This document shows positions 7,921 to 16,844 of a stretch of DNA of 64,000 nt, one piece after another. Source of the DNA: Marinomonas pollencensis (GTDB lineage Bacteria > Pseudomonadota > Gammaproteobacteria > Pseudomonadales > Marinomonadaceae); contig NZ_QUNG01000007.1 of NCBI RefSeq assembly GCF_003387375.1, forward strand, positions 1 to 64,000, written 5' to 3'. How positions within the stretch are numbered: the stretch's first letter is position 1; each line of letters starts with the position of its first letter. The notes below the pieces were generated by a model that ran no database searches, was not told the origin of the DNA, and saw only the letters and a list, made by a program, of their open reading frames with translations. The position numbers were made by a program, and so were the translations under genes.

Positions 7921-9735
7921 ATGAATCCTATCGTTACGAAAGTAACTGAAGCCATCATTGAGCGTAGCCAGTCTTTACGAGCTCAATACTTATCCGATAT
8001 GAAAAAAGCACAAGAGCAAGGGCCACATCGTGGGAGCTTATCTTGCGGCAACTTAGCTCATGGATTTGCAGCCTGTCAGCCGACTGACAAGCAGAAGCTG
8101 ACATTAATGGAAGAAGCGAACATTGGTATCATCTCTTCCTATAACGATATGCTTTCTGCCCATCAACCATATGAAAATTACCCTGACCAAATTCGTCAAG
8201 CCGTGGCTGAAATGGGTAGTGTTGCGCAATTTGCCGGTGGTGTACCAGCCATGTGTGATGGAGTAACTCAGGGTCAAGATGGCATGGAGTTGAGTCTCTT
8301 TAGTCGCGACAATATAGCCCAAGGGGCTGCGATTGCCTTGTCCCATAATATGTTTGATGCCGCTTTGTATTTAGGTATCTGTGACAAGATTGTTCCTGGC
8401 TTGTTGATTGCTGCATTGCGTTTTGGTCATTTGCCTGCCTTGTTTGTGCCAGCAGGGCCAATGCATTCTGGTATTTCTAATGCAGAAAAATCAGCAGTGC
8501 GTCAGCGTTATGCACAAGGCCAAGCAAACCGTGAAGAATTGCTAGAAGCGGAATCTGCGTCTTATCACAGTGCTGGTACTTGTACTTTTTACGGTACCGC
8601 GAACTCGAATCAATTGCTGGTTGAAATGATGGGACTGCAATTGCCTGGATCATCATTTGTGAACCCCAATGATGAGTTGCGTGGTGCGCTAACAAAACAT
8701 ACCGCACAATTGGCAACCAAGATTACTTCCTTGGGGCGTGATTTCCGTCCTTTGTATGAAATCGTTGATGAACGCAGCATTGTTAATGCCATCGTTGGTT
8801 TATTAGCCACAGGTGGTTCTACTAACCATACGATGCATATTGTCGCGTTTGCTCGTGCGGCGGGCATTATTATTACTTGGGATGACTTTGCGGCTTTGTC
8901 TAAAGTCGTTCCATTGCTTACACGCATTTATCCAAATGGCCAAGCGGATATTAACCACTTCCATGCGGCTGGTGGCATGGCTTATTTGGTTAAGCAGTTA
9001 TTAAAAGGTGGGTTATTGCATGAAGATGTAATGACGATTGTAGGAAAAGGGCTAACACATTATACCAAAGAGCCTTTCTTGGACGGTGATAAAGTCGTCT
9101 GGCGCGATGGTACAGAGAGCAGTTTGGACCTTGATGTGGTTCGTCCAATTGAAAACCCCTTCAGTAAAGAAGGTGGCTTATCTCTACTAAAAGGTAATTT
9201 AGGCCGTGCTGTCATCAAAGTCTCTGCGGTAGCTGAAGAAAACCGCATAGTCGAAGCGCCTGCAGTGATATTTCATAGCCAAAATGATTTGGCCGATGCG
9301 ATTTCTAAGGGTGAATTAGAGCGGGATTGCATTGCTGTGGTTCGCTTTCAAGGGCCAAAAGCGATAGGCATGCCTGAGTTGCATAAGCTCACACCTTATT
9401 TGGTTAATCTACAAGACAAAGGCTACAAAGTGGCGCTTGTAACAGATGGCCGTATGTCTGGCGCATCTGGCAAGGTGCCTGCCGCGATTCACTTAACACC
9501 TGAAGCTGTTGCTGGTGGCTTGATTGCTAAAATCCAAGAGGGTGATTTGATTCGTCTTGATGCCGTAGAAGGGACGATCTCAGTGCTCGTTTCTGATGAG
9601 GAGTTGGCATCCCGTAGTGCCGCTCAACAAGATTTAACTGCTTCTTACCAAGGTATGGGGCGAGAGCTATTTAGCGCTCAGCGGGCTCTAGTGAGCGGTG
9701 CTGAACAAGGTGCTTGTAGCTTGTTTAATGACTAA
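7921..9735 (+). CDS. edd: 6-phosphogluconate dehydratase (Entner-Doudoroff)
   Basis: 604 residues from ATG 7921 ([17 protein letters not shown]), colinear with E. coli Edd. An upstream in-frame GTG at 7894 is rejected because GGAG at 7911-7914 is correctly spaced for 7921. The enzyme dehydrates 6-phosphogluconate to KDPG. The IlvD/Edd family motifs are intact: [13 protein letters not shown] and TSYND-like [13 protein letters not shown] near the N-terminus, [14 protein letters not shown] and [13 protein letters not shown] with Fe-S cysteines, and [14 protein letters not shown] near the C-terminus. eda, zwf and pgl are not in this window. Three HexR-like sites upstream and a terminator downstream mark it as a single-gene unit. 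Confidence 0.96.
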   Translation: MNPIVTKVTEAIIERSQSLRAQYLSDMKKAQEQGPHRGSLSCGNLAHGFAACQPTDKQKLTLMEEANIGIISSYNDMLSAHQPYENYPDQIRQAVAEMGSVAQFAGGVPAMCDGVTQGQDGMELSLFSRDNIAQGAAIALSHNMFDAALYLGICDKIVPGLLIAALRFGHLPALFVPAGPMHSGISNAEKSAVRQRYAQGQANREELLEAESASYHSAGTCTFYGTANSNQLLVEMMGLQLPGSSFVNPNDELRGALTKHTAQLATKITSLGRDFRPLYEIVDERSIVNAIVGLLATGGSTNHTMHIVAFARAAGIIITWDDFAALSKVVPLLTRIYPNGQADINHFHAAGGMAYLVKQLLKGGLLHEDVMTIVGKGLTHYTKEPFLDGDKVVWRDGTESSLDLDVVRPIENPFSKEGGLSLLKGNLGRAVIKVSAVAEENRIVEAPAVIFHSQNDLADAISKGELERDCIAVVRFQGPKAIGMPELHKLTPYLVNLQDKGYKVALVTDGRMSGASGKVPAAIHLTPEAVAGGLIAKIQEGDLIRLDAVEGTISVLVSDEELASRSAAQQDLTASYQGMGRELFSAQRALVSGAEQGACSLFND

Positions 9736-9780
9736 TTAATAGTTTCCTCTGACTACTAACGTTTGTTAGTAATGGTGTTT

Positions 9781-9807
9781 AGGGCTTGCTTTGCAAGCCC
9801 TTTTTTT
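9781..9807 (+). terminator. Intrinsic terminator of edd
   Basis: AGGGCTTGCtttGCAAGCCC followed by seven T residues, 45 bp after the edd stop. Confidence 0.85.
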
Positions 9808-9984
9808 GTTTGCCACCCCGTCAGGTTGAAAGAAATCTGTCTCACCATGATTGGGGGAAGAGAGTCCGAATCAGACCAAGAGTAGGCGCTCTTAAGGTAG
9901 TGCGTTGCTGACCAACGCCAAGGCTTGAAGGGCGATAGAAGGTTTGTAGTAGGTTAGCAGTACACAATGCAAATCAAGCTGTTT
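9808..9984. other. Non-coding, possibly degenerate mobile DNA
   Basis: No open frame of useful length and no recognisable RNA gene. The minus strand shows short peptide-like runs broken by stops, next to the decayed IS orfA, so it may be part of the same remnant; I could not identify the source. Confidence 0.3.
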
Positions 9985-10192
9985 TGGTAGCTTAGGTTTG
10001 GTAGACTAATCCATGTTGTCGTGTTTTCGACGTCAAGTCAGCACTCTTGATCGGCCATGAATTCCATAGGTTTTTCTCAGCTTGCTTATAAGGCATGTTG
10101 CTTTTTTCTACGGCCATCATTATCTGCAATTTAAAGCCCATTGTGTGATCACCTTGAGTGTGCAACTGCTTGGTATTACTTGATGTCTCCAT
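9985..10192 (-). pseudogene. Decayed IS3-family transposase OrfA remnant
   Basis: The open part reads GDHTMGFKLQIMMAVEKSNM then PYKQAEKN, the start of an IS3/IS911-type OrfA helix-turn-helix (typically FKL..V..VEKG..TYKQAQ). After AEKN the family sequence continues only in another frame, as YGIHGRSRVLT then stop then RRKHDNMD then stop then STKPKLP; the usual form is YGIQGRSTVLTWLRKHG.LDWS. So there is one frameshift near 10070 and two nonsense codons, TGA and TAG, each where Trp is expected. No OrfB, terminal repeats or target duplication were found. It is clearly non-functional, a leftover between edd and putP. Confidence 0.6.
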
Positions 10193-10240
10193 AATAGGTC
10201 TTCTAGGTGTAAGCCTATTTCAGGACGGAATAGAAGGCAT

Positions 10241-10275
10241 AAAAAAGCCCAGCTCAAAATATGAGCTGGGCTTTA
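10241..10275 (-). terminator. Intrinsic terminator of putP
   Basis: AAGCCCAGCTCatattttGAGCTGGGCTTTTTT on the minus strand: an 11-bp stem and a six-T run, 23 bp after the putP stop. Confidence 0.85.
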
Positions 10276-10297
10276 TTATGAATCAGAAGTGTCGTAC

Positions 10298-11797
10298 TTA
10301 GTCTAGAGTGTCCAATGCTTCTGTGTATTCATCGAACTTATCAGTCACTGCTTTCTCTGGAGCTCCGCTAATCAGGCTAAAGATAACGATAGCAATAGTT
10401 GAGAAGATGAAGCCAGGTACAATTTCGTATAGATCGAAAATGCCACCGTGAAGCTGTTTCCAAACAACGATAGTTACGCCACCCACAATGATACCAGCAA
10501 GGGCGCCATTGCGGTTCATGTTACGCCAGAACAGGCTCAACAGGATGGCTGGGCCAAATGCTGCGCCGAAACCAGCCCATGCGTAAGATACTAAGCCAAG
10601 TACCGAGCTGTTCGGGTTTAGGGCAAGAATCAAAGCAACAATAGAGATGGCAACAACAGCAAAGCGTCCAACGTTAACGATTTCTTTTTGTGATGCATTC
10701 TTATTGATCAGCTGCTTGTAGAAGTCTTCAGCCAAAGCGGAAGAAGAAACCAATAATTGGGAATCCGCTGTACTCATGATCGCCGCTAGGATAGCAGCAA
10801 GTAGGATACCAGCAACCACTGGGTGGAAGACCGCGTTAACCATGATCATAAAGATTTTTTCTGGGTCTGCTAGGTTGCCGCCTAAGTGGTTATCAACGTA
10901 AACGATACCAGACAAGCCAATAGCAAGTGCACCAGCCATACATAAGATTGTCCAAATCACCGCGATACGACGAGCAGACGTGATGTCTTTGTTAGAGCGA
11001 GAGGCTTTAAAGCGCGCTAGAATATGAGGTTGACCGAAGTAACCTAGGCCCCAAGCGACTAGTGAGATAATGCCGATTGCAGACAGAGGCTCACCTTTAA
11101 CGTTAGTCCAGATGTCTAATAGCTCTGGGTTTTTAGCTGCCAGTGTCGTAGACAATTCTGACCAGCTGCCATCAAGAGCAACGACAGGAACGATCATTAA
11201 AGCGGCAGCCATCATTAAACCTTGTACTAGGTCGGTCCATGCAACCGCTAGGAAACCACCGAATAAAGTGTAAGAAACCACACATACAGTACCGATGACA
11301 ACGGCGTAGGTGTAATCAAGGTGGAAAACCGTTTCAAACAATTTACCGCCGGCTACTAGACCTGAACTTGTGTAAAACAAGAAAAATAGCAGGATGAAAG
11401 CCGCAGAAATGGTTTGAATAAGTTTGGATTTATCTTGAAAGCGCGTTGCTAGGAAGTGAGGAATCGTTAGCGAGTTATCTGCTTTAATACTGTATGTACG
11501 CAAACGTTTTGCACACAATAACCAGTTTAACCAGGTGCCGACTAACAAACCGCCGCCAAGCCAAATAGATTCCATACCAGAGGCAAATGCGTAACCAGGT
11601 AGACCAAGCAATAACCAGCCACTCATATCAGATGCGCCAGCGGAAATAGCAGTAGGCCAAGGTCCTAGTGATCGACCTCCAAGAAAATAGTCTTCTGCGT
11701 TGGATGTAAGTTTGTAGGCATAAAGCCCAATACCAAGCATGACAATAAGATAAGCTAAAAACGTAAAGCTTATCGCATAACCAGTGTTCTCAATCAT
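10298..11797 (-). CDS. putP: Sodium/proline symporter PutP
   Basis: 499 residues, the PutP length, with about thirteen transmembrane helices. It imports proline with sodium across the inner membrane for use as carbon, nitrogen or compatible solute. N-terminal SNAEDYFLGGRSLGPWPTA and ISAGASDMSGWLLLGLPGYAF carry the substrate and sodium residues of the solute:sodium symporter family; MSTADSQLLVSSSALAEDF is the second family signature. It is transcribed alone with AGGGA before the ATG. putA is not nearby, so a dedicated catabolic role is not shown by context. Confidence 0.93.
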   Translation of the reverse strand: MIENTGYAISFTFLAYLIVMLGIGLYAYKLTSNAEDYFLGGRSLGPWPTAISAGASDMSGWLLLGLPGYAFASGMESIWLGGGLLVGTWLNWLLCAKRLRTYSIKADNSLTIPHFLATRFQDKSKLIQTISAAFILLFFLFYTSSGLVAGGKLFETVFHLDYTYAVVIGTVCVVSYTLFGGFLAVAWTDLVQGLMMAAALMIVPVVALDGSWSELSTTLAAKNPELLDIWTNVKGEPLSAIGIISLVAWGLGYFGQPHILARFKASRSNKDITSARRIAVIWTILCMAGALAIGLSGIVYVDNHLGGNLADPEKIFMIMVNAVFHPVVAGILLAAILAAIMSTADSQLLVSSSALAEDFYKQLINKNASQKEIVNVGRFAVVAISIVALILALNPNSSVLGLVSYAWAGFGAAFGPAILLSLFWRNMNRNGALAGIIVGGVTIVVWKQLHGGIFDLYEIVPGFIFSTIAIVIFSLISGAPEKAVTDKFDEYTEALDTLD

Positions 11798-12197
11798 TGT
11801 AGTTCCCTAGTCGTCGATAGAATCATCTTAATGCATGGCACTGACATCGAGTGCTTCAATACTGTTGAAAAGTATTTGTTTGATGGCAGGCCTAAATAGT
11901 ATCTAGCAGGAAAAAACTGCATCTATTTGCACTGAATAATTATAATTTTTAATAGTTAAAGTCGCTGAAATATGACTAAAAAGCGAATGATCAATTATAT
12001 TATATTTTGACCATTTTTAGCACAGTTCATGACTAGGTTGTGCATTCTAGGTAGGTATAGACGGATTATCTTTCAAAAAACTCTGGTAAAGTTACAAAAT
12101 AATCCGGACCTGATGCGAAAAAGAAGAAATGTGAGTCAAAAAAGTGTCAAAAAGACAAAAGGCACCTAAGGTGCCTTTTGTGAGCGAATCAGTAAGT
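11798..12197. other. putP upstream region and hexR 3' region
   Basis: 400 bp without genes. It holds the putP promoter region (AT-rich, no promoter assigned with confidence) and, at 12156-12180, the hexR terminator. I did not find a HexR-like palindrome here. Confidence 0.4.
12156..12180 (-). terminator. Intrinsic terminator of hexR
   Basis: CAAAAGGCACCttAGGTGCCTTTTG followed on the minus strand by TCTTTTTG, starting 17 bp after the hexR stop. Confidence 0.8.
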
Positions 12198-13064
12198 TTA
12201 CTTTTTCTCTACTTTAGGAAGACGCGTATCTTGTACACTTAATTTTAGTTTACGAAGATGTGCGTTAAATTCTGGACCACGCTTTAAAAGCACGCCAGTG
12301 GCTAAAGCATCAATCAAGGTTAGGTAGACAATACGCGAGCTCATTGGCGTATAAATGTCGGTATCTTCTGTTTCTTCAATTGGCAGTACAATTGAGCAAT
12401 GCTCAGTTAATGGAGAGTCAGGGTTAGTAATGCCAATTACGGTAGCGCCTGCTTCACGAGCGACGCGAGCAGTTTCTATGAGCGGTAATGTTCGTCCGGT
12501 ATAAGAAATAATCACTACTGCATCGCCCGGATGTGTTCCGGCTGCAGCCATGCGTTGCACTAAAATATCTGTATAAGCGACAACCGGCATGTTTAAGCGA
12601 AAGAACTTATGGTGGGCGTCTTTCGCAACAGGACCTGATGCGCCTAAACCATAAAACTCAATACGGCGGGCTTGGGCAAGCACATCAACCGCTCGGCTGA
12701 TTAGAGATTCAGGTAACATTTCTTGAGCGCGGGTTAGATTGTTCTTCGCTGCTTCAAAAATCTTACTGGTTACCGCTCCTGGAGCATCATCTGGTTCTAC
12801 GTTTAAATTAACGTAAGGCGTACCGGTGGCTAAGCTTTGAGCTAAGGACACTTTAAAATCAGGGAAGCCACTTCCAATTAAGCTGCGGCAGAAACGGTTT
12901 ACAGTGGGTTCACTGACTTCTGCGCGTGCTGCTAATTTAGCAATACTGGAATGGATGGTGGTTTTTGGGTCGGCAAGAATGGCCTCAGCTACTTTTCGCT
13001 CTGATTTGCTCAAAGTGCTTAGTCGTTCTTGTATCTTACGAATAATGTCTTCGTGTTTATTCAT
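12198..13064 (-). CDS. hexR: HexR-type transcriptional regulator (RpiR family)
   Basis: 288 residues. The N-terminal RpiR helix-turn-helix (about 1-77) includes SKSERKVAEAILADP, SIAKLAARAEVSEPTVNRF and the downstream CRSLIGSGFPDFK. A SIS sugar-phosphate-binding domain (about 125-255) contains EFYGLGASGPVAKDAHHKF and ISYTGRTLPLIE. HexR proteins sense KDPG and control Entner-Doudoroff and lower glycolytic genes. Here the gene lies 2.5 kb from edd/gap, whose shared upstream region has three HexR-like palindromes. It is divergent from the phosphotransferase gene at 13154. I saw no operator in its own short upstream region. Confidence 0.9.
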   Translation of the reverse strand: MNKHEDIIRKIQERLSTLSKSERKVAEAILADPKTTIHSSIAKLAARAEVSEPTVNRFCRSLIGSGFPDFKVSLAQSLATGTPYVNLNVEPDDAPGAVTSKIFEAAKNNLTRAQEMLPESLISRAVDVLAQARRIEFYGLGASGPVAKDAHHKFFRLNMPVVAYTDILVQRMAAAGTHPGDAVVIISYTGRTLPLIETARVAREAGATVIGITNPDSPLTEHCSIVLPIEETEDTDIYTPMSSRIVYLTLIDALATGVLLKRGPEFNAHLRKLKLSVQDTRLPKVEKK

Positions 13065-13153
13065 TGATCTGCTTCAAAATTGGCTATTGACTCGGATAGT
13101 TATGTTGCTCATTCTGACAGCGACTTACAACTCTGGCAATAAAATGATTAAAA

Positions 13154-14041
13154 ATGGTTAATTTATCCGGTTATTTAGACAAAATTGTGGTGGCTTTACC
13201 CCAAAATAGCACAATTACCGCTATTCCTTTGGAAGAAGGTTTTTCAAATCATGTCTATCGATTGGACTGGGAGGGAAAAGCCCAATGGGTATTGCGTATT
13301 CCCGGTCTGGATGAATCTGCTTTTTGTATTGATCGCCAATCCGAGTTGCAAGTAATGAATATGGCCGCGCAAGCAGGCTTGTCTCCTAAACTAGTATGGC
13401 AGGATAAGATGGGCGCATTTGCCTGTCGTTTTGTTACTCCGCCTTCTTTTCCATGGACGGTTAGCCATTGCGATAAAAATATTATACGCATCAAAGAATT
13501 ACTATTGAAAACGCATCAGCTGCCTGCGGTTGAACGAGTATTTTGTATTTATAAATTGATCGAACATTATTTAACCGGCATTGCCGATCGGTTGCTGGCG
13601 AAGCCTGAATTAAACCAAGAATACGATTACTTACATTCTCAGTTTGACGTCTTGCAAAGAGTGATTCCGAATCATGCCTTGGTGTTATGTCATAATGATC
13701 TAAACCCAAAAAACATACTAATGGACGATGAAGCCGCATGGCTTATCGATTGGGAATATGCCGGCATGGGAGATCCTTTATTTGATCTTGCTGTTGTGGC
13801 TCGGTCGCACAATTTAACCGCATCTCAGCGTCAGAGGCTTCTTGCTGCTTATCATCCTGAATTAGATTTGGCGGACAGTGAGTGGCGAATCCTGCAGTAC
13901 GGTTTAGCCTATGCGCTGCGTGAAATGACTTGGCTGTTATTGAAGCATTTAACAACCCCTGAAGACCCCCAAGGACTGGCTCGCTACCAAGAATTTAAAG
14001 CGGCGCCTTGGTTGAATCCATTTTTCTCCCAGAACCCATAA
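13154..14041 (+). CDS. Choline/ethanolamine-kinase-like phosphotransferase (APH fold)
   Basis: 295 residues. The N-lobe has EEGFSNHVYRLDW (nucleotide loop) and WVLRIPG (Lys/Arg position), and the C-lobe has the Brenner loop LCHNDLNPKNILM (catalytic Asp) and the metal motif LIDWEYAGMGDPLFDLA. These are characteristic of the choline/ethanolamine kinase, LicA and ThiK branch of aminoglycoside-phosphotransferase-like enzymes. The substrate (choline, thiamine, a sugar or other) cannot be decided. It lies 14 bp before ung, so the two may be co-transcribed. No strong ribosome site precedes the ATG. Confidence 0.75.
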   Translation: MVNLSGYLDKIVVALPQNSTITAIPLEEGFSNHVYRLDWEGKAQWVLRIPGLDESAFCIDRQSELQVMNMAAQAGLSPKLVWQDKMGAFACRFVTPPSFPWTVSHCDKNIIRIKELLLKTHQLPAVERVFCIYKLIEHYLTGIADRLLAKPELNQEYDYLHSQFDVLQRVIPNHALVLCHNDLNPKNILMDDEAAWLIDWEYAGMGDPLFDLAVVARSHNLTASQRQRLLAAYHPELDLADSEWRILQYGLAYALREMTWLLLKHLTTPEDPQGLARYQEFKAAPWLNPFFSQNP

Positions 14042-14055
14042 TATAGAGTAAGAAG

Positions 14056-14727
14056 ATGAAGCTACCGATGAGTTGGCAGACCAGATTAGCCAATGAATTT
14101 GATAAAGACTATATGCAGTCTTTGATGCAATTTCTAGTGCGTGAGAGGGCGCAAAAATGCATTTATCCTGAGGCAAATGATTGCTTTAATGCGTTGCTTG
14201 AAACGCCTTTTGAACAAGTGAAAGTAGTGATATTAGGGCAAGACCCTTACCACGGAGCAGGTCAAGCCCATGGTTTATCATTTTCGGTGAAACCTGGGGT
14301 GAAAGTGCCGCCTTCATTAGTCAATATCTATAAGGAATTAGAGAGTGATTTAGGCATACTACCTGCCGCCCATGGTTTTTTGAATCAATGGGCAAAACAA
14401 GGGGTGTTATTGCTCAACAGTGTGTTAACAGTAGAAGTGGGAAAAGCTGGCTCCCATCAAAAAAAGGGCTGGGAAACTTTTACGGATAAAATCATTGAAT
14501 TGATAAACCAAGAGCAAGAAGGTGTGGTGTTTTTACTATGGGGGGCATATGCCCAGAAAAAAGGCCGTTACATTGACCGCCAAAAACATTGTGTTTTAGA
14601 AAGCGTGCATCCATCTCCTCTGTCTGCTTATCGTGGTTTTTTGGGCTGTCGTCATTTTTCAAAAGCGAATGAGTACTTGCAAGCTAAAGGTAAAACGCCC
14701 ATAAACTGGGCATTAGCACCAGTTTAA
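14056..14727 (+). CDS. ung: Uracil-DNA glycosylase Ung
   Basis: 223 residues, family 1 length. It removes uracil from DNA as the first step of base-excision repair. The water-activating motif GQDPYH is at residues 61-66, the uracil-pocket LLLNSVLTV follows, and the DNA-intercalating loop HPSPLS begins at His185. Two ATG codons (14056 and 14068) are possible; the first is preferred because AGAGTAAGA lies just upstream. It follows the phosphotransferase gene closely and ends at a terminator shared with ygfZ. Confidence 0.96.
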   Translation: MKLPMSWQTRLANEFDKDYMQSLMQFLVRERAQKCIYPEANDCFNALLETPFEQVKVVILGQDPYHGAGQAHGLSFSVKPGVKVPPSLVNIYKELESDLGILPAAHGFLNQWAKQGVLLLNSVLTVEVGKAGSHQKKGWETFTDKIIELINQEQEGVVFLLWGAYAQKKGRYIDRQKHCVLESVHPSPLSAYRGFLGCRHFSKANEYLQAKGKTPINWALAPV

Positions 14728-14742
14728 CAGAGGAGTCGGTTT

Positions 14743-14768
14743 AAAAAGGAGCTGGTGAGCTCCTTTTT
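14743..14768. terminator. Bidirectional terminator between ung and ygfZ
   Basis: AAAAAGGAGCTggtgAGCTCCTTTTT, with A-run and T-run on either side of the stem; it serves both convergent genes. Confidence 0.85.
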
Positions 14769-14774
14769 CATGTC

Positions 14775-15695
14775 CTACTTCAATGTATCTAACTGATAAG
14801 GTAGAGGCAGTAAGGTCACGGCTTGGTCTCCTAAAAAGAAGTGATCCACATCTGTAGGTTCTATATTGATGATGATTTGGGCAATATTCAGGCCATTAAA
14901 ACACGCTTTTTTAAAGAGGCTGCCAATGTTTTTTCCATCACTGTCCAATAGTGTAGGAGCTACCTCACTATTGCCTTCCCAGCTGAAAAGCGCCAGCTGT
15001 TTTTTTGATTTGCCACGGTATTGCATGCGGGCAACGATTTCTTGTCCCGTGTAGCAACCTTTTGTAAAACTGATGCCTCCTGTGCGCTGCATATTGAGCC
15101 ATTGCGGTAACACTTCTTCGCTGTGCTCAGCATTGATCAATGGTCGTGCTGTGAGCAAAGATAATAGTTCTGCCTGAGCTGGCGCCTTTGCCGTTTCGCT
15201 CTGAGCTTGGCTATTAGGCAGTAAGCGAATGCTTGCTTTGGAAGGAAACTCGCTAATCGTAAGCTGAATAGAACCTTGCTCCGTTTCAGTTGGCAGTTGT
15301 TCTATTAAAGCGTCTGGAACCTCAGTGCTCGTCGCAGCGCTAAATTCTGTCTGAACGGTATAGTCATCCGATGCTAAGTTGAGCTCTGCTTTAAAAAAAA
15401 CGGCGTACTTTTTTAACTGGTTTAGCGTTGTTTCAAGTAACGCCTCGTTCATAATGAGTAAGATATCTTCTTCTACTTGAACGGCATAAAAGTTGCTGAT
15501 GATGCGTCCTTTAATGCTACAGATTGCACCGTATAGAGCGTGATCAGCAGACAGTTTTGTCATGTCGCAAGAAGTTTGGCCTTGCAGTAGTTTTTTGGCA
15601 TCGCTGCCTTGAATTCGCAGTATGCCCAGGTCAGGGGAATGAGAAACGACGTCTTGATCCAATAACGACGCTGCTAAATTCGATAAAATATTCAT
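14775..15695 (-). CDS. ygfZ: Folate-binding protein YgfZ (Fe-S/tRNA modification factor)
   Basis: 306 residues with a GcvT-like fold. YgfZ uses folate to support certain iron-sulfur enzymes, including the tRNA-methylthiotransferase MiaB. The diagnostic KGCYTGQE motif with the essential Cys is present, followed by RMQYRGKSKK. The early GILRIQGSDAKKLLQGQTSCD is the other family signature. It stands alone, convergent with ung. The sdhE gene, often its neighbour, is 13.5 kb away here. Confidence 0.9.
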   Translation of the reverse strand: MNILSNLAASLLDQDVVSHSPDLGILRIQGSDAKKLLQGQTSCDMTKLSADHALYGAICSIKGRIISNFYAVQVEEDILLIMNEALLETTLNQLKKYAVFFKAELNLASDDYTVQTEFSAATSTEVPDALIEQLPTETEQGSIQLTISEFPSKASIRLLPNSQAQSETAKAPAQAELLSLLTARPLINAEHSEEVLPQWLNMQRTGGISFTKGCYTGQEIVARMQYRGKSKKQLALFSWEGNSEVAPTLLDSDGKNIGSLFKKACFNGLNIAQIIINIEPTDVDHFFLGDQAVTLLPLPYQLDTLK

Positions 15696-15836
15696 CAGTA
15701 AAGCCTATAGCCGAAAATAACACGGCATGATTGACAGTATGTTTGAAGGTGGGAAGCCATTACGATAAAGCATGACTGTGTCTTCCCTATACAAGGTTAA
15801 GTGGCGTTTATTTTAAGTTTTTCAATTGCCGGCCAG

Positions 15837-16844
15837 CTAATTGGCAGGCATTGCTTCAGAAAACTGCTCTTTTATCTGCAGAATCTTAGGCATTTCTTGG
15901 ATCAACAGCATAACCAGATAAGGATCAAAATGCTTACCGCTCTGACCTTGAATAAAGTCGATCGCTTCTTCTACTGACCAAGCTCTCTTGTAAGGTCGTT
16001 CTGAGGTAAGCGCATCAAATACATCGACGAGGGCCACGATACGACCTTCAATTGGAATGTCTTCGCCAGATAAACCATATGGGTAGCCGCTGCCATCCCA
16101 TTTTTCATGGTGGCTAATAGCGACTGAGCGGGCTAAGGCAATGAGGTGTGATTTCGGGTTGGATAATATTTCTGCACCGATATGAGTGTGGTTTTTCATG
16201 ATTTCATATTCTTCTTCGGTCAGTTTTCCTGGCTTAAGAAGAATGCTATCAGCGATGCCTATTTTACCTAGGTCATGCATTGGTGCTGCCATCATTAATT
16301 CATCAGCAACAAACTCATTGTAACCACAAGCCATGGCGATAATCTTAGCAAAGTGACTAACTCGCTGAACATGCATGCCGGTTTCGTTATCTTTGTATTC
16401 AGCTGCCCGTCCTAGGCGTTGGATTAAATCAATGTGCGTGGCTTTAAGAACGTTTGCTTGAATTAAAGATAAGTGTGTTTTTACTCGAGCGAACACAATG
16501 GTGGGGGTGATGGGCTTGGTAATATAATCCACGGCGCCAATTTCAAAGCCTTTTGCCTCATCCACAGTATCGCGTAACGCAGTAACAAAGATCACAGGGA
16601 TATGCTCTGTAGCCGGGTTTTTCTTGAGCCTTTCACACACCTCGAAGCCTGTCATTTCTGGCATCATGACATCCAGCAAGATGAGGTCTACTTTTTCTTT
16701 TTCGACAATTTTTAGCGCATCTTCACCGGAACGGGCGAACGAAAGGCGGTATTTGTCCTCTAGTACCTTTTTTAACACTCTAAGGTTGGTTGGCTCATCA
16801 TCAACCAATAAAATTCTAGGAGAGTTAATGGCGCCAAGTATCAT
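15837..16844 (-). CDS. Response regulator with HD-GYP c-di-GMP phosphodiesterase domain
   Basis: 335 residues. An N-terminal receiver domain (about 8-125) has VDDEPTN, the phospho-acceptor Asp in LILLDVMMPEM, and the Thr and Lys positions VTAL and ITKP. The HD-GYP domain (about 140-325) has AAPMHDLGKIGI and SHHEKWDGSGYP, both with intact metal ligands, so hydrolysis of cyclic di-GMP is expected. The ATG overlaps the last four bases of the upstream hybrid kinase gene, showing tight coupling. The natural reading is that the kinase's phosphorelay drives this output. Confidence 0.92.
   Translation of the reverse strand: MILGAINSPRILLVDDEPTNLRVLKKVLEDKYRLSFARSGEDALKIVEKEKVDLILLDVMMPEMTGFEVCERLKKNPATEHIPVIFVTALRDTVDEAKGFEIGAVDYITKPITPTIVFARVKTHLSLIQANVLKATHIDLIQRLGRAAEYKDNETGMHVQRVSHFAKIIAMACGYNEFVADELMMAAPMHDLGKIGIADSILLKPGKLTEEEYEIMKNHTHIGAEILSNPKSHLIALARSVAISHHEKWDGSGYPYGLSGEDIPIEGRIVALVDVFDALTSERPYKRAWSVEEAIDFIQGQSGKHFDPYLVMLLIQEMPKILQIKEQFSEAMPAN

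Noticed and set aside
9841-9960. Possible tRNA or group II intron domain near the IS remnant
   Set aside because: No cloverleaf arms or intron domain V hairpin can be drawn; it is better described as degenerate DNA.
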